This document shows, piece after piece, positions 6,601 to 14,738 of a DNA stretch of 19,685 nt; position 1 is the stretch's first letter, and every line of letters begins with the position of its first letter. The stretch spans positions 1-19,685 of the forward strand of contig CAYJIU010000032.1 in the NCBI GenBank assembly GCA_964370305.1, read 5' to 3'. The notes beneath the pieces were generated by a model, which was not told where the DNA came from, searched no databases, and worked only from the letters and a program-made list of their open reading frames with translations. A program made the translations under genes and the position numbers. The DNA is from CAYJAD01 sp964370305. Its GTDB lineage: Bacteria; Desulfobacterota; Desulfovibrionia; Desulfovibrionales; Desulfovibrionaceae.

Positions 6601-9600
6601 ATTTCCATCTGCACAGAGCCAACTAAGGTGATTTTATCATCCCCAGAGCCAGCATTAACTACGCCGCCAGTCATAGTACTTATGATAAATGTATCATCAG
6701 CTCCACTATACTCATTGATAGTACCACCGGACATGGCAAAACCATCAGTACCATTTTTAGAAAGTGTAAATCCATTATCACTTCCAAGCTCAAGAGCGCC
6801 GCTAGCCATGCCGTTAGTTAAATATATGTTGTTGACTTTATATATGTCACCAGTAATGGCAGAGTCGCTTATGGTTACGGTATCATCGCCACCCCAATTG
6901 TAAATCTCACCACCGCTCATGGTATTAATGATAATATCACTATCACTTACATCACCATTAAGGGTGCCACCGCTCATATTAAAGCCATTAGTGCCATCGG
7001 CAGTAAGTTTAGTATTACCAATTATATTAAAGTAGCCATCAGTCATACCATTGCTTAGGCGTATATCTTCCACATTGCTTATGGTGCCATAAATCTCCGT
7101 ATCAGATATGGTTACAGTATCTGTGCCACCGCCACCATTAAGCGTGCCGTCCATAGTGCCAAAGACAAAGCTATCACTACCATCGCCACTCTGAATGGTG
7201 CCGTCAAGCACATTAGCACCAACATCATTTCCGCCAGCATCACGTCCGGAAACGTAGAAATCTGCGCCTTCAAGTTTGAGCGTGGCATATGCATTATTAA
7301 TATCGGATGTAAAAAATACGCTGTCTTTTCCGCTTAAGTTATTTATTATTTTTTCAGCGGCAGTAGAGGCAAACTCATTTAGGCTAACTTCATCACCACC
7401 TGCTCCAGTACTTATAGTTCCGGCATTGAAGGTCTCTATGTTAATGGTATCATTACCTTCACCAGCATTGATGGAACCTTGAGATGTACCTATGTTGAAT
7501 TTATCAGCATTTTTACTGCCATTTATGGTGCCTGCAACGAAATAAAATTTACTATCAGCAGCACTATCACCTGAAACAACAAAACCACCATCGCCAGTTG
7601 CATTGAGGGTAATAATTGGATTTAAACCTATAGCACCAAAATTACCATTAAAAATTATATTATCTACCCCTGTGCCGGAGTTTTCTATTATGGCATTAGT
7701 GCTCGTAAAGTTGTTTTCTATGGTGATGTTATCCGCACCTTCAAGGGTTTGAATGGTTCCGCCATTAAAGGTAGTCACGGTAAACGTGTCCACTGCACTC
7801 GTACCGGTGATTACGTCTCCATCTTCCATAAGTGCTATGGTTTCTGTTTTGCCTTGTAAAGCTCCGTTTATCCAAACTTCACCCACATTGGTGGTGGTGT
7901 ATTTTGCACCACTACCAAGGCTGTCAATCTCAACCTTAGTAAGGTTTTCAAAATGGTTGGTAGTGCCGGAAAGGGTTCCACCAATACTTAAGGTGTCTTG
8001 TGTAGCATCACCCCCACCGTCAACGGTTATATTAAAGGCAGAGCCTGTAATGTCGATGGTATCACCACCTATTCCACCGTTAATAGTAGCATTTTGAACG
8101 TCTTCTATTGTGATACTGTCATCACCAGCTCCGCCGTCAATCTTTCCCCCGTTGTTAACAGAATTACCAATAGTTATAGTATCATCACCCGCACCAGCAC
8201 TAAGGATGCCACCAACGGTAAAGCCGCTGAATACACCAAAATATCCACCTATACTAATGTTGTCATCGCCATCTCCACCTGTCAAGGTGCCGTAGGCGTG
8301 ATTAATAATATTAATATTGCCGCCAGTATTATTGGTAATTTCTATGATGCCATCAGGGTTGACAGTGCTAACAGCCACTTGTCCTGTGCCATCAACAATA
8401 ACTTTACCATTTAGTTGGAACCAAGAGCTAGCATCATGCCTAAGCTCAACACCGCTACTGCCTTGAATGGTGATTTGATTACTGTTATTGCCTAAGCTAT
8501 ACCCAAGGTATATTTGATCAACTCCTGAACCGTTATTGATAACAGTGGCACTAAATGCGTTGCTAGACAGTCCACCTAGGGTAAGGATGTCTGCGCCAAC
8601 GCCGCTATCAATGGTTCCGCCATTCATGTTGGTTACGGTAATGGAATCAACACCATCTCCGCTATTAATTGTTCCACCATTCAAGGTAGTTACGGTAATG
8701 GTATCAGCATCATCACCACCTTGAATTTCTCCAGTAGCAAACAAGGTACCCACGGTGATGTTGTTCTCACCAGCGCCACCATAAATAAAACCATGCTCAA
8801 GGCTTGAAGCTTCAATGGTATCATTGCCACCATAGCCGGAAATGTTGGAGGTATTGGTAGCATTTCCAGTGACTGCACCAACTTTAATAATATCAACGCC
8901 ATCTCCACCACCAACGGCAGCATAATCTACTGTGCCATCTATGGTAATGTAGTTGGTAGTTCCAGCGTCAGCACCAGGGTCACCACTCCCAACGGAGGAG
9001 TGGCCTTGATTTACATCTTTAACACCTCTGACATCACCAGTAATATGTATAGTATCGCTACCTTCTCCAGCAAGGATGGAGCTACCTGTCATACCGCCAG
9101 CAGTTATACTGTCATCACCGTCATCAGTTCTTATTATAGTTTTGTTAGTACCATCATCTGTCATGGTGGATATAAGCAAAGTATCAGCCTTGTCACTGCC
9201 ATTTAGCACTGCGCCACCGGCCATACTAAAGCCTGTGTTTGAATTTGTTCCATAAACTTTAAATCCGCCGGTACTATCGGCTTGTAAAGTAAGAGTTCCA
9301 CTATCCGGACCATTTTTTAAATATATAGTATCTGCCTCTGCACCGGAATTTATTATTTTGCCGGTGGTAAGGTTTTCTAAAGTATCAATGGTTAGTGTGT
9401 CTTCATCAACTCCAGTGTAAACCTCACCACTTATAAAGTCATTTACCGTAATGTTATCGCCGCCAATACCGCCATCAATTTTTGCTGTGCCAGTCATGGT
9501 GCCAACGGTAAATGTTTCAGCGGCGGCGGTGCCAATCACATAGCCATTATCACCAATTGCAGTAAAGTCAAAATTTTCTATGCTATTAGCATTTTTAAGA

Positions 9601-12600
9601 TCGATTGTAGCCATGACGGTACTTTTGGCTACAATGCTATCTTCCCCGCCACCACCATTGATAGTTCCACTTGTCAACCTTGCAAGGTTAAAGGTATCTG
9701 CTTGCGCACTACCAATGATGGTGCCGCCGTCCATGTTAAAGCCAGTGTTATCATCTTGACCTGTAACATAAAATGTGCCGGTCCCACTAAGGGATATTTC
9801 ACCATCAGACATGCCGCCCACAAGGCGCACACTATCTAAGCCTGCTGAATTTATGACGGTTTGTGTAGTGCCACTGGCTACTTCATTGGTAACATTTATT
9901 ATATCACCACTGCCTAGGGTTGTGACCGTACCGCCAGTCCAAGTCTTTATGGTAAATATGTCCGCAAATTCAGTACCAGTCATGTCGTCGCCGGCTTGCA
10001 TTGTATCTTGGCTTTCTTTGTTGCCTTGCTGCTGACCACCAATAAATACCTCAGCTCCGCCAACGACAGTATAATCAACACCGGGAGCGAGGGCATTTTC
10101 TATATAAATTTTAGTGAAATTTTCAAACTTATTATTTGCGCCTGAAAGGTCAGTAATATAAAGGGTGTCCTCACCAGTGCCACCTTTAATGATGCCATCG
10201 TTCACTTCATCAATAGTAATTTTCTCAATATCATCTGAAGTGGTTACAGTAACACCGTCCACCTTACTAAGGATGACATTTTCTATGTTGGAAATACTTG
10301 ATGAAAAGTCTAAATCAGCAGTAATATCAGCTGTTATTTCTAAGGTGTCATTACCGTCATCACCGTCAATATCACCAGCGGTAAAGGAACTGAGTTTAAA
10401 GCTATCTGCCCCAGTACTGCCATAAATATCACCACCGCTCATATCAAAACCGTCAGTGCCATCCTTAGTTAGTATAACCCCAGCAGCACCATAAAGTAAC
10501 ATGGTTCCTGAGTTCATACCACCAGTTAGATGTATGTTTCTAGCGGCCAAGTTTAATATATTACCTGTATTTACTTGGTTTGTTATAACTATACGGTCAT
10601 TGGCGTGTGAATCATCATTACCAGTTCCACCAACAATGTGACCAGCATTTAAGGTGTCTATGGTAATGGTATCGGCACCAGCACCACCGGATACATAACC
10701 AGCATCCATGGTGGTTATGGTAATCTCATCAGCGCCAGCATCGCCGTAGACGAAGCCAGCATCCATGGTTGTAATGGTAATTTCATCATTTTCGGCACCG
10801 CCGTTGATGGAGCCACCACTCATGCTATTAACTAAAATTGTATCAACGTGCGCACTACCATCAATAGTGCCACCGCTCATATCAAAGCCGTCAGTGCCAT
10901 CCTTAGTAATTTCAGCACCAACACTTCCATCAATGGTAAGGGTTCCGCTATCCATGCCGCCACTTAAGCGTACATCTTCAACATTGCTTATGGTTCCGGT
11001 GATAGCTGTATTGGTGATACTTACCTCATCACTACCAGCACCACCATCAATGCTACCACCGCTCATGGTTGTAACAGTAATTTTATCATCATCAGCACCA
11101 CCGTTAACGGTACCGCTGTTCATGGTCGTAATTTCAACACTATCGCTACCAGCACCGCCATTAATTTTTGCAGCATTAGACAATGTGCCTAAGCTAAATG
11201 TATCAGCACCAGAACCGCCATTGATAGTACCACCGCTCATATCAAAGCTGTCAACACCATCTTTAGTAATTGCAGCACCAACACTGCCGTCAATGGTAAG
11301 GGTGCCTCCAGTCATGCCGCCGCTTAGGCGTACATCTTCAACATTGCTTATGGTTCCGGTGATAGCTGTATTGGTAATGCTAACCTTATCATCATCAGCA
11401 CCACCATCAATAGTGCCGTCGCTCATGGTTGTTACTGTAATGTCGTCGTCATCACCACCACCGTTAACGGTACCATTGCTCATGGTTGTAATGACAACAC
11501 TATCATTACCATCTTCACCATTAATTTTTGCATTACTAGACAATGTGCCTAAGTTAAATGTATCATCACCGGCACCACTATCAATGGTGCCACCGCTCAT
11601 ATTAAAGGCATTAGTGCCATCCTTAGTAATTTCAACACCAACATTTCCATCAATGGCAAGGGTTCCACCCTTCATGTCGCCGATTAAGTGTACATCTTCA
11701 ACATTGATTATGGTTCCGGTGATGGTTGCACCGCTAATGCTTACCTCATCACTACCAGCACCACCATTAATGGTACCACCGCTCATGGTTGTCACTGAAA
11801 TGTTGTCATCATCATCACCACCGTTAATGGAGCCACTATTCATGGTAGTTACGCTAAGGTCATCGGCACCGCCAAGGCCGTTAATGGTGCCGCCATTTAA
11901 ATTGTTTAAGGAAATGGCGTCTCCGGCAACATCACTACCATTGATAGTTCCATTGCCAATCTTGATATTTAGCGTTTCAAAATTTGTTAGTTTAGTATAA
12001 TCTAAAGTTCCACTTACATTGTTAATGGTTAACGTATCTCCACCAGCGGCATTTGCACCGCCATCAATATCGCCACCAGAGTAGGTGCCTATGGTCACAT
12101 GATCATCACCATCGCCGCCTGTAATCGCGCTACCAGTATTGGCTGTGCCTATAATAATTTGATCATCACCATCTTTGCCAGCAATGGTGCCTGTATGGGT
12201 TCCAACTACTCTAACTGTATCATTGCCAAGGCCAGCATCAATACTGGCAGCATTATTAGTACCAATTCGAATACTGTCAGTGCCAAAGCCACCAGAAACG
12301 CTACCAGAATTAAGCGAACCGGCTATATTTATAACATCATTGCCGCCCTCGGTGGCATCGGGGTCATTATAATCACCATAGATTGTTGCATTGGTTACAT
12401 CACCGCCAATGCTAATGGTATCATTACCCCAAGCATTAATTGTGGAGCCTTGAATGGTATTTACATCGCCAGAGACAGTGGTGTTTGCAAGGGCAGAATT
12501 AATGCGAATACTATCATGCCCGAAAGTTACTTCTGCATTCGCTACCGAAAAAGCGTCGCCATAAATGCTATTGCCGCCAGTTTTATTATTTAAGGTGATG

Positions 12601-13769
12601 GTATCATTGCCAGAAATTACAGTGCCACCCGTAACTTCATTGGCATCACCAACAACTCTACCTTCGCTTGCATCAAGGCCAGCGATGATATCACTACCAG
12701 CCCTAACCACACCAGCGGTCACGTTCTTGGCATCACCAGAAATTATAACATCATTGCCAGATTGGTCTTGTGCAACATTCATGTTGCTTGTAATATTGAC
12801 ATTATGATTTTTAAAACGCACATCTGCGACAACGTCAACATCAGTGTCAGCAAAATATGGTGCATCCCCAAGTGCTTCAACATCTATAAAACCGTCGTCA
12901 AATTCGACATCTCCGCCACCGCCGCCGCTATCTTCCGTGGTGTCTACTAGTACTTCATCATCATCGCCATAATCCAAATTACCAGCAGCAGTTTCAAGGC
13001 TTGCATCAATGTCTTCATCGCTTAAGGCTAAAAGTAAATCATTAACACTGTCATCAGTCAAAACTTCAGTTAAGCTCTGGTCAAGCTCTAAAGTCTCTAG
13101 GGATGTTGTATCATCACTTTCGGAGCTGTCTTCGCCATCTTCGGGCTTTTCATCATCGCTACCTAGCTCGTCGTCTTCCCTAAGGGCAGCAAGAACTTCA
13201 GCAATCCTGCTAACAAGCTCTTCTAGTTCCTCATCAGAAAAAGTGTAAGGCGTTAGTTGATTGTTGTCACCAGCGCCAATAAATGCTCCTTGATTGGCCA
13301 TGGTTAATGAAATTTGCCCACCATCATTTACAGTAATAACAAGGTTATGCCCTTGGTCTAGAGAAAAAACTACATAGGCCTCACTGCCGTCAGCATTTAC
13401 CTGCACAAAATAGTCCGTACCACGAATTCCCGCCGTTGCTTTTGGTGTAACTACCTTAAAAGCATCAGGATTTTGAGCAACAACTTCACCGCTAATGGAA
13501 CGCATGGCCCCATGGGCAAGGTTAAGCACAAAGGATGGTGCCTCACCTGTGTCAAAAGAAAACTCCTGCACGGTCATGGAAGTTTCTGGGCTAAGTACAG
13601 CTGTAGCACCATCGCGAAAGCTAATCTCTACAGGCGTGTTTTGAGTTCTAATGGTGTCAGTAGCGTATACACTATCGCCTTGATTTAATAAGAGAATTTG
13701 TCCATCGCGTATAACGGTAACCGGGCTGTCAGTCTTGGTAATTGTTGCGGCAATATTGTTTTGAGACAT
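3606..13769 (-). CDS. Giant RTX-like repeat adhesin with N-terminal FecR-like domain
   Basis: The protein has 3387 residues. The start is firm: on the minus strand GAAGGAG lies six bases before the ATG. Residues about 15-170 form a FecR-like beta domain (GDSVYATDTIRT; FRDGATAVLSPETS; VVTPKATAGIRGTDYFV). Residues about 176-315 are an acidic linker (DDEKPEDGEDSSESDD) that contains TAAG at 260-263. Residues about 320-3270 are Gly/Asp/Asn/Thr repeats of roughly 19 residues such as TTMSGGTINGGAGSDEVSI, each holding one RTX-like GGxGxD turn, so a long beta-roll or beta-solenoid is expected. The last ~110 residues (VKGFDAQDTLKYA, ending YNTFVYFE) are different and resemble type I secretion C-termini. 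I saw no Sec signal peptide and no cysteine, as is common for type I substrates. Best reading: a calcium-binding surface adhesin exported by a type I system. No secretion genes are in the window. Function is inferred. Confidence 0.85.
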   Translation of the reverse strand: MSQNNIAATITKTDSPVTVIRDGQILLLNQGDSVYATDTIRTQNTPVEISFRDGATAVLSPETSMTVQEFSFDTGEAPSFVLNLAHGAMRSISGEVVAQNPDAFKVVTPKATAGIRGTDYFVQVNADGSEAYVVFSLDQGHNLVITVNDGGQISLTMANQGAFIGAGDNNQLTPYTFSDEELEELVSRIAEVLAALREDDELGSDDEKPEDGEDSSESDDTTSLETLELDQSLTEVLTDDSVNDLLLALSDEDIDASLETAAGNLDYGDDDEVLVDTTEDSGGGGGDVEFDDGFIDVEALGDAPYFADTDVDVVADVRFKNHNVNITSNMNVAQDQSGNDVIISGDAKNVTAGVVRAGSDIIAGLDASEGRVVGDANEVTGGTVISGNDTITLNNKTGGNSIYGDAFSVANAEVTFGHDSIRINSALANTTVSGDVNTIQGSTINAWGNDTISIGGDVTNATIYGDYNDPDATEGGNDVINIAGSLNSGSVSGGFGTDSIRIGTNNAASIDAGLGNDTVRVVGTHTGTIAGKDGDDQIIIGTANTGSAITGGDGDDHVTIGTYSGGDIDGGANAAGGDTLTINNVSGTLDYTKLTNFETLNIKIGNGTINGSDVAGDAISLNNLNGGTINGLGGADDLSVTTMNSGSINGGDDDDNISVTTMSGGTINGGAGSDEVSISGATITGTIINVEDVHLIGDMKGGTLAIDGNVGVEITKDGTNAFNMSGGTIDSGAGDDTFNLGTLSSNAKINGEDGNDSVVITTMSNGTVNGGGDDDDITVTTMSDGTIDGGADDDKVSITNTAITGTISNVEDVRLSGGMTGGTLTIDGSVGAAITKDGVDSFDMSGGTINGGSGADTFSLGTLSNAAKINGGAGSDSVEITTMNSGTVNGGADDDKITVTTMSGGSIDGGAGSDEVSITNTAITGTISNVEDVRLSGGMDSGTLTIDGSVGAEITKDGTDGFDMSGGTIDGSAHVDTILVNSMSGGSINGGAENDEITITTMDAGFVYGDAGADEITITTMDAGYVSGGAGADTITIDTLNAGHIVGGTGNDDSHANDRIVITNQVNTGNILNLAARNIHLTGGMNSGTMLLYGAAGVILTKDGTDGFDMSGGDIYGSTGADSFKLSSFTAGDIDGDDGNDTLEITADITADLDFSSSISNIENVILSKVDGVTVTTSDDIEKITIDEVNDGIIKGGTGEDTLYITDLSGANNKFENFTKIYIENALAPGVDYTVVGGAEVFIGGQQQGNKESQDTMQAGDDMTGTEFADIFTIKTWTGGTVTTLGSGDIINVTNEVASGTTQTVINSAGLDSVRLVGGMSDGEISLSGTGTFYVTGQDDNTGFNMDGGTIIGSAQADTFNLARLTSGTINGGGGEDSIVAKSTVMATIDLKNANSIENFDFTAIGDNGYVIGTAAAETFTVGTMTGTAKIDGGIGGDNITVNDFISGEVYTGVDEDTLTIDTLENLTTGKIINSGAEADTIYLKNGPDSGTLTLQADSTGGFKVYGTNSNTGFSMAGGAVLNGSDKADTLLISTMTDDGTNKTIIRTDDGDDSITAGGMTGSSILAGEGSDTIHITGDVRGVKDVNQGHSSVGSGDPGADAGTTNYITIDGTVDYAAVGGGDGVDIIKVGAVTGNATNTSNISGYGGNDTIEASSLEHGFIYGGAGENNITVGTLFATGEIQGGDDADTITVTTLNGGTINSGDGVDSITVTNMNGGTIDSGVGADILTLGGLSSNAFSATVINNGSGVDQIYLGYSLGNNSNQITIQGSSGVELRHDASSWFQLNGKVIVDGTGQVAVSTVNPDGIIEITNNTGGNINIINHAYGTLTGGDGDDNISIGGYFGVFSGFTVGGILSAGAGDDTITIGNSVNNGGKIDGGAGDDSITIEDVQNATINGGIGGDTIDITGSAFNITVDGGGDATQDTLSIGGTLSGTTNHFENLTKVEIDSLGSGAKYTTTNVGEVWINGALQGKTETIALMEDGDVITGTSAVDTFTVTTFNGGTIQTLEGADNITIENNFTSTNAIIENSGTGVDNIIFNGNFGAIGLNPIITLNATGDGGFVVSGDSAADSKFYFVAGTINGSKNADKFNIGTSQGSINAGEGNDTINIETFNAGTISTGAGGDEVSLNEFASTAAEKIINNLSGKDSVFFTSDINNAYATLKLEGADFYVSGRDAGGNDVGANVLDGTIQSGDGSDSFVFGTMDGTLNGGGGTDTVTISDTEIYGTISNVEDIRLSNGMTDGYFNIIGNTKLTADGTNGFNMSGGTLNGDVSDSDIIINTMSGGEIYNWGGDDTVTISDSAITGDIYKVNNIYLTNGMASGALELGSDNGFTLSKNGTDGFAMSGGTINEYSGADDTFIISTMTGGVVNAGSGDDKITLVGSVQMEIGDKIETGFGDDSIYIEKQLVDNEDIAIYNTFGTDSIFIEAGMGGTTTENYISFYGEGSYVIWGADNTTGVDISNGRLSFNSKGTDNVNIDEFSGGIVSSNNDDGNIDIINIATWSAPDMAGGNNRIIMSSQDKLTITHVTDEIWVDDIDGGSYIITNIEGADTVYGGTSNDIVNVENFAGTISAGGGADTITVTSWTAGEIQTGAGHDSITIKNAITNNVTLSDVSNSVEDSDKIFLENGLNGGTLNLEATGGKPNSITVYGVDENTGFNMTGGTINGSVESDSLTLGTISGNATINTGGGSDSIYLTADFSGGNDHLTINNDSSSNNANVYLKDGVTMTQGSITLTANDNAGFYLYGENATLAGGSIHGSSKADAFEIGTMTNGTINLNAGNDGITVFDTMTGGTINAGDDQDTILINHYTAGFIDGGASSFDKLTITDIDGNTDVSDITNIETITFVNVDSNDTIDASGVTLAAGGVWEDVTIENMNGGTFTGKAGQIVTVENLYGTNNNFTGITELHITNLGPGATYNAAGITVKINGEDVGITQTQATLADSETFSGSAGVDQLTVTTWTGGTIASLASSDNIVIENKLSGGNYTINNSAGTDRVYLQGGMSAGTLTLTASGAAYTGNDAFYLYGKDNTQGFDFSGGTIEGSAFDDLINISTMSGTATINANDGVDTITIDTITKGTINGGSGDNVYIITNISASEDDSLKIIDAGGNNSFEIEIFNDGSIDTAFGSDNFTITTMNGGSIDAGDSGGAAINVGNVFKITNMNDGTITDYEGASTFNITNALKGVIKTGGGADSINISDVVNSTDADIVIEHSGAEYVTMDINSMSKGKITLKVINDGTGGFVFAENAYDFDSRTPDPFELTGGHIIVDSKGNDTIAVGVEGTSQSNRPMIEFGDNDDGADVLFITAPSASSSQITVKGFDAQDTLKYAKQAQTPTTEEYTWNSNVDARDEDGAIISTTLGDAVTQGYAVRLGGETYNTFVYFE
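4835..10130 (-). repeat. Three dispersed copies of a ~80-residue module in the giant gene
   Basis: Related modules lie at about 10130-9880, 7955-7715 and 5070-4835. Each starts with a FENLTK-like phrase (FENFTKIYIENA; FENLTKVEIDSL; FTGITELHITNL). Each continues through GxxYTxxxxxEVxINGxxxG and an acidic stretch with DxxxGTxxVDxFTV, and ends at TWTGGT or TFNGGT. They break the regular solenoid at intervals of roughly 700-950 residues and may be spacer or cap modules. Confidence 0.6.
10801..11880 (-). repeat. Three tandem 360-bp units inside the giant gene
   Basis: Near-identical stretches recur at exactly 360-bp spacing. For example, a stretch starting TACATCTTCAACATTG lies at 10971, 11331 and (one base changed) 11691, and CACCGCTCATAT-like blocks recur at about 10871, 11231 and 11591. 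In the protein this is a 120-residue unit (about residues 630-990) with the order NVEDVRLSGGM, TLTIDGSVGA, ITKDG, FDMSGGTI, LGTLS, then two RTX-like turns. The period is an exact codon multiple, so units can be gained or lost in frame. Confidence 0.8.
12981..12992 (-). other. Possible LapG-type di-alanine cleavage site in the giant adhesin
   Basis: Residues 260-263 read TAAG (context LETAAGNLD). They sit between the N-terminal FecR-like domain with its acidic linker and the repeat region. In LapA of Pseudomonas fluorescens the periplasmic protease LapG cuts at a TAAG motif to release the adhesin. The motif and its position are seen; cleavage is inferred. Confidence 0.4.
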
Positions 13770-14064
13770 GGTTAAACTCCTTCAGTTCGTCCAATATGTC
13801 AGTGAGGCGGGTACTACATCTTCAACGAAGAAGCGATAATTTTTATTTTATTTTCTGCCATTTAATAACAAAAGTCAAAGCAAATAGCAACAAGCATAAA
13901 TGTTGCTTAGAGCACTGAATAAAAATATAATCTAAGATAAATGGTAGAAATATGTAGGCGTTGTGTACAACAACGACGAGGAAAAATCCCCAGACCCAAA
14001 AGGATCCACAAGCATGCAATATGCAACTTGTTATGAAGTAGGGGGTGATTATTGGAACTGCACC

Positions 14065-14088
14065 CCACACAGAAATAATTCTGTGTGG
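14065..14088. repeat. Perfect 10-bp inverted repeat upstream of the giant gene
   Basis: CCACACAGAA (14065-14074) and TTCTGTGTGG (14079-14088) pair around ATAA. It would lie at the very start of the predicted leader of the giant gene, as an operator over the start site or a 5' stabilising hairpin. A weaker inverted repeat, AGCAACA/TGTTGCT (13886-13892 with 13901-13907), lies inside the leader. Apart from these and the promoter candidates, I see nothing in the gap 13770-14420; the short ORFs there have no supporting features. Confidence 0.5.
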
Positions 14089-14092
14089 TCGC

Positions 14093-14121
14093 ATTTTCAC
14101 ATAAAGCCATACTACTGTCAA
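14093..14121 (-). promoter_or_regulatory. Candidate sigma-70 promoter for the giant gene
   Basis: On the minus strand TTGACA (14121-14116) is followed after 17 bases by GAAAAT (14098-14093), a perfect -35 with a weak -10. Transcription would start near 14086, giving a leader of about 320 bases before the ATG at 13769. The assignment is tentative because the -10 box matches at only four of six positions. Confidence 0.35.
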
Positions 14122-14360
14122 GAATTTACTTGAAAATACTTAAAATTATCACACGGCATTGTTACTTGAAAATTATGTTCTTCATTGATACTTGTAATAT
14201 GGATTGTGACCCTCACGTCACCGCTTTGCGTCTCCTTTGGTCAGGCTGTGGTTAGCCCATGCATTTAAAAGCTATAAAAAGGAAATACCCCTTGAAATCA
14301 GATGCCGTACTTTTACTTGCTAGGGTCGCACTAAAAAAAATATTTTTTACACATTTACTC

Positions 14361-14387
14361 TTGCCAAGATTGCAAAAAGAGTATACT
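14361..14387 (+). promoter_or_regulatory. Candidate sigma-70 promoter of rpmE
   Basis: TTGCCA (14361-14366) and TATACT (14382-14387) lie 15 bases apart, slightly short of the ideal spacing. An A- and T-rich block (about 14332-14350) precedes them and could act as an UP element. Start of transcription would be near 14394. Confidence 0.4.
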
Positions 14388-14420
14388 TCTTTTCTCCGCT
14401 TTACGTTACGAGGTAAAATT

Positions 14421-14633
14421 ATGAAAAAAGATATCCATCCCCAAAGTTACAAAGCTACTATTACTTGCGCTTGTGGCTATAAAGAAGAAGTTTTGTCCAC
14501 CAAGGGTGAACAAGTTCACGTGGAAGTATGCTCAGCATGCCATCCATACTACACTGGCAAGCAACGCTTCTTGGACACAGCAGGACGTATTGACCGCTTC
14601 CGCAAAAAATACGCCAAGTTTGAAAACGCATAA
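14421..14633 (+). CDS. rpmE: 50S ribosomal protein L31 (bL31), zinc-binding form
   Basis: Protein of 70 residues in the large ribosomal subunit, near the central protuberance and the bridge to the small subunit. The sequence MKKDIHPQSYKATITC and the phrase CSACHPYYTGKQRF are diagnostic. Cys16, Cys18, Cys37 and Cys40 are all present, so this is the zinc-containing (C+) form. The start at 14421 was chosen over an ATG 162 bases upstream in the same frame because GAGG lies seven bases before it and the length then matches the family. It has a predicted promoter upstream and a terminator downstream, and is the first gene of the order rpmE - DUF1385 gene - prfA. Confidence 0.98.
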   Translation: MKKDIHPQSYKATITCACGYKEEVLSTKGEQVHVEVCSACHPYYTGKQRFLDTAGRIDRFRKKYAKFENA

Positions 14634-14663
14634 GCACCCTGCGCAAGCAATGCATGAATTTAT

Positions 14664-14700
14664 GCCTCCTCGTTTTATTCATCTACGAGGGGGCCTTTGT
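14664..14700 (+). terminator. Terminator after rpmE
   Basis: GCCTCCTCG (14664-14672) pairs with CGAGGGGGC (14686-14694) with one T-G pair. The T-rich CTTTGTGCTTTGTG follows. It lies 30 bases after the rpmE stop and separates it, at least partly, from the DUF1385 gene. Confidence 0.65.
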
Positions 14701-14738
14701 GCTTTGTGTAACTGCTTTGCATAGCTAAAAATTTATGT

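Noticed and set aside
10765..12000. Open frame of 411 codons on the plus strand, opposite the giant gene, and many shorter ones across 4045-13688
   Set aside because: They are antisense shadows of the repeat codons (GGT/GAT/ACC read backwards), are rich in Pro/Ser/Leu/Val without domains, and lack ribosome binding sites.
13843..14121. 92-codon frame on the minus strand with hydrophobic segments upstream of the giant gene
   Set aside because: It would start with TTG, has no ribosome binding site, and overlaps the likely promoter (its TTGACA start is a -35 box). Composition fits AT-rich noncoding DNA.
14259..14420. 54-codon upstream extension of the rpmE frame
   Set aside because: bL31 proteins start at MKKDIHP. 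The extension crosses the predicted promoter, and the true start has a GAGG site.
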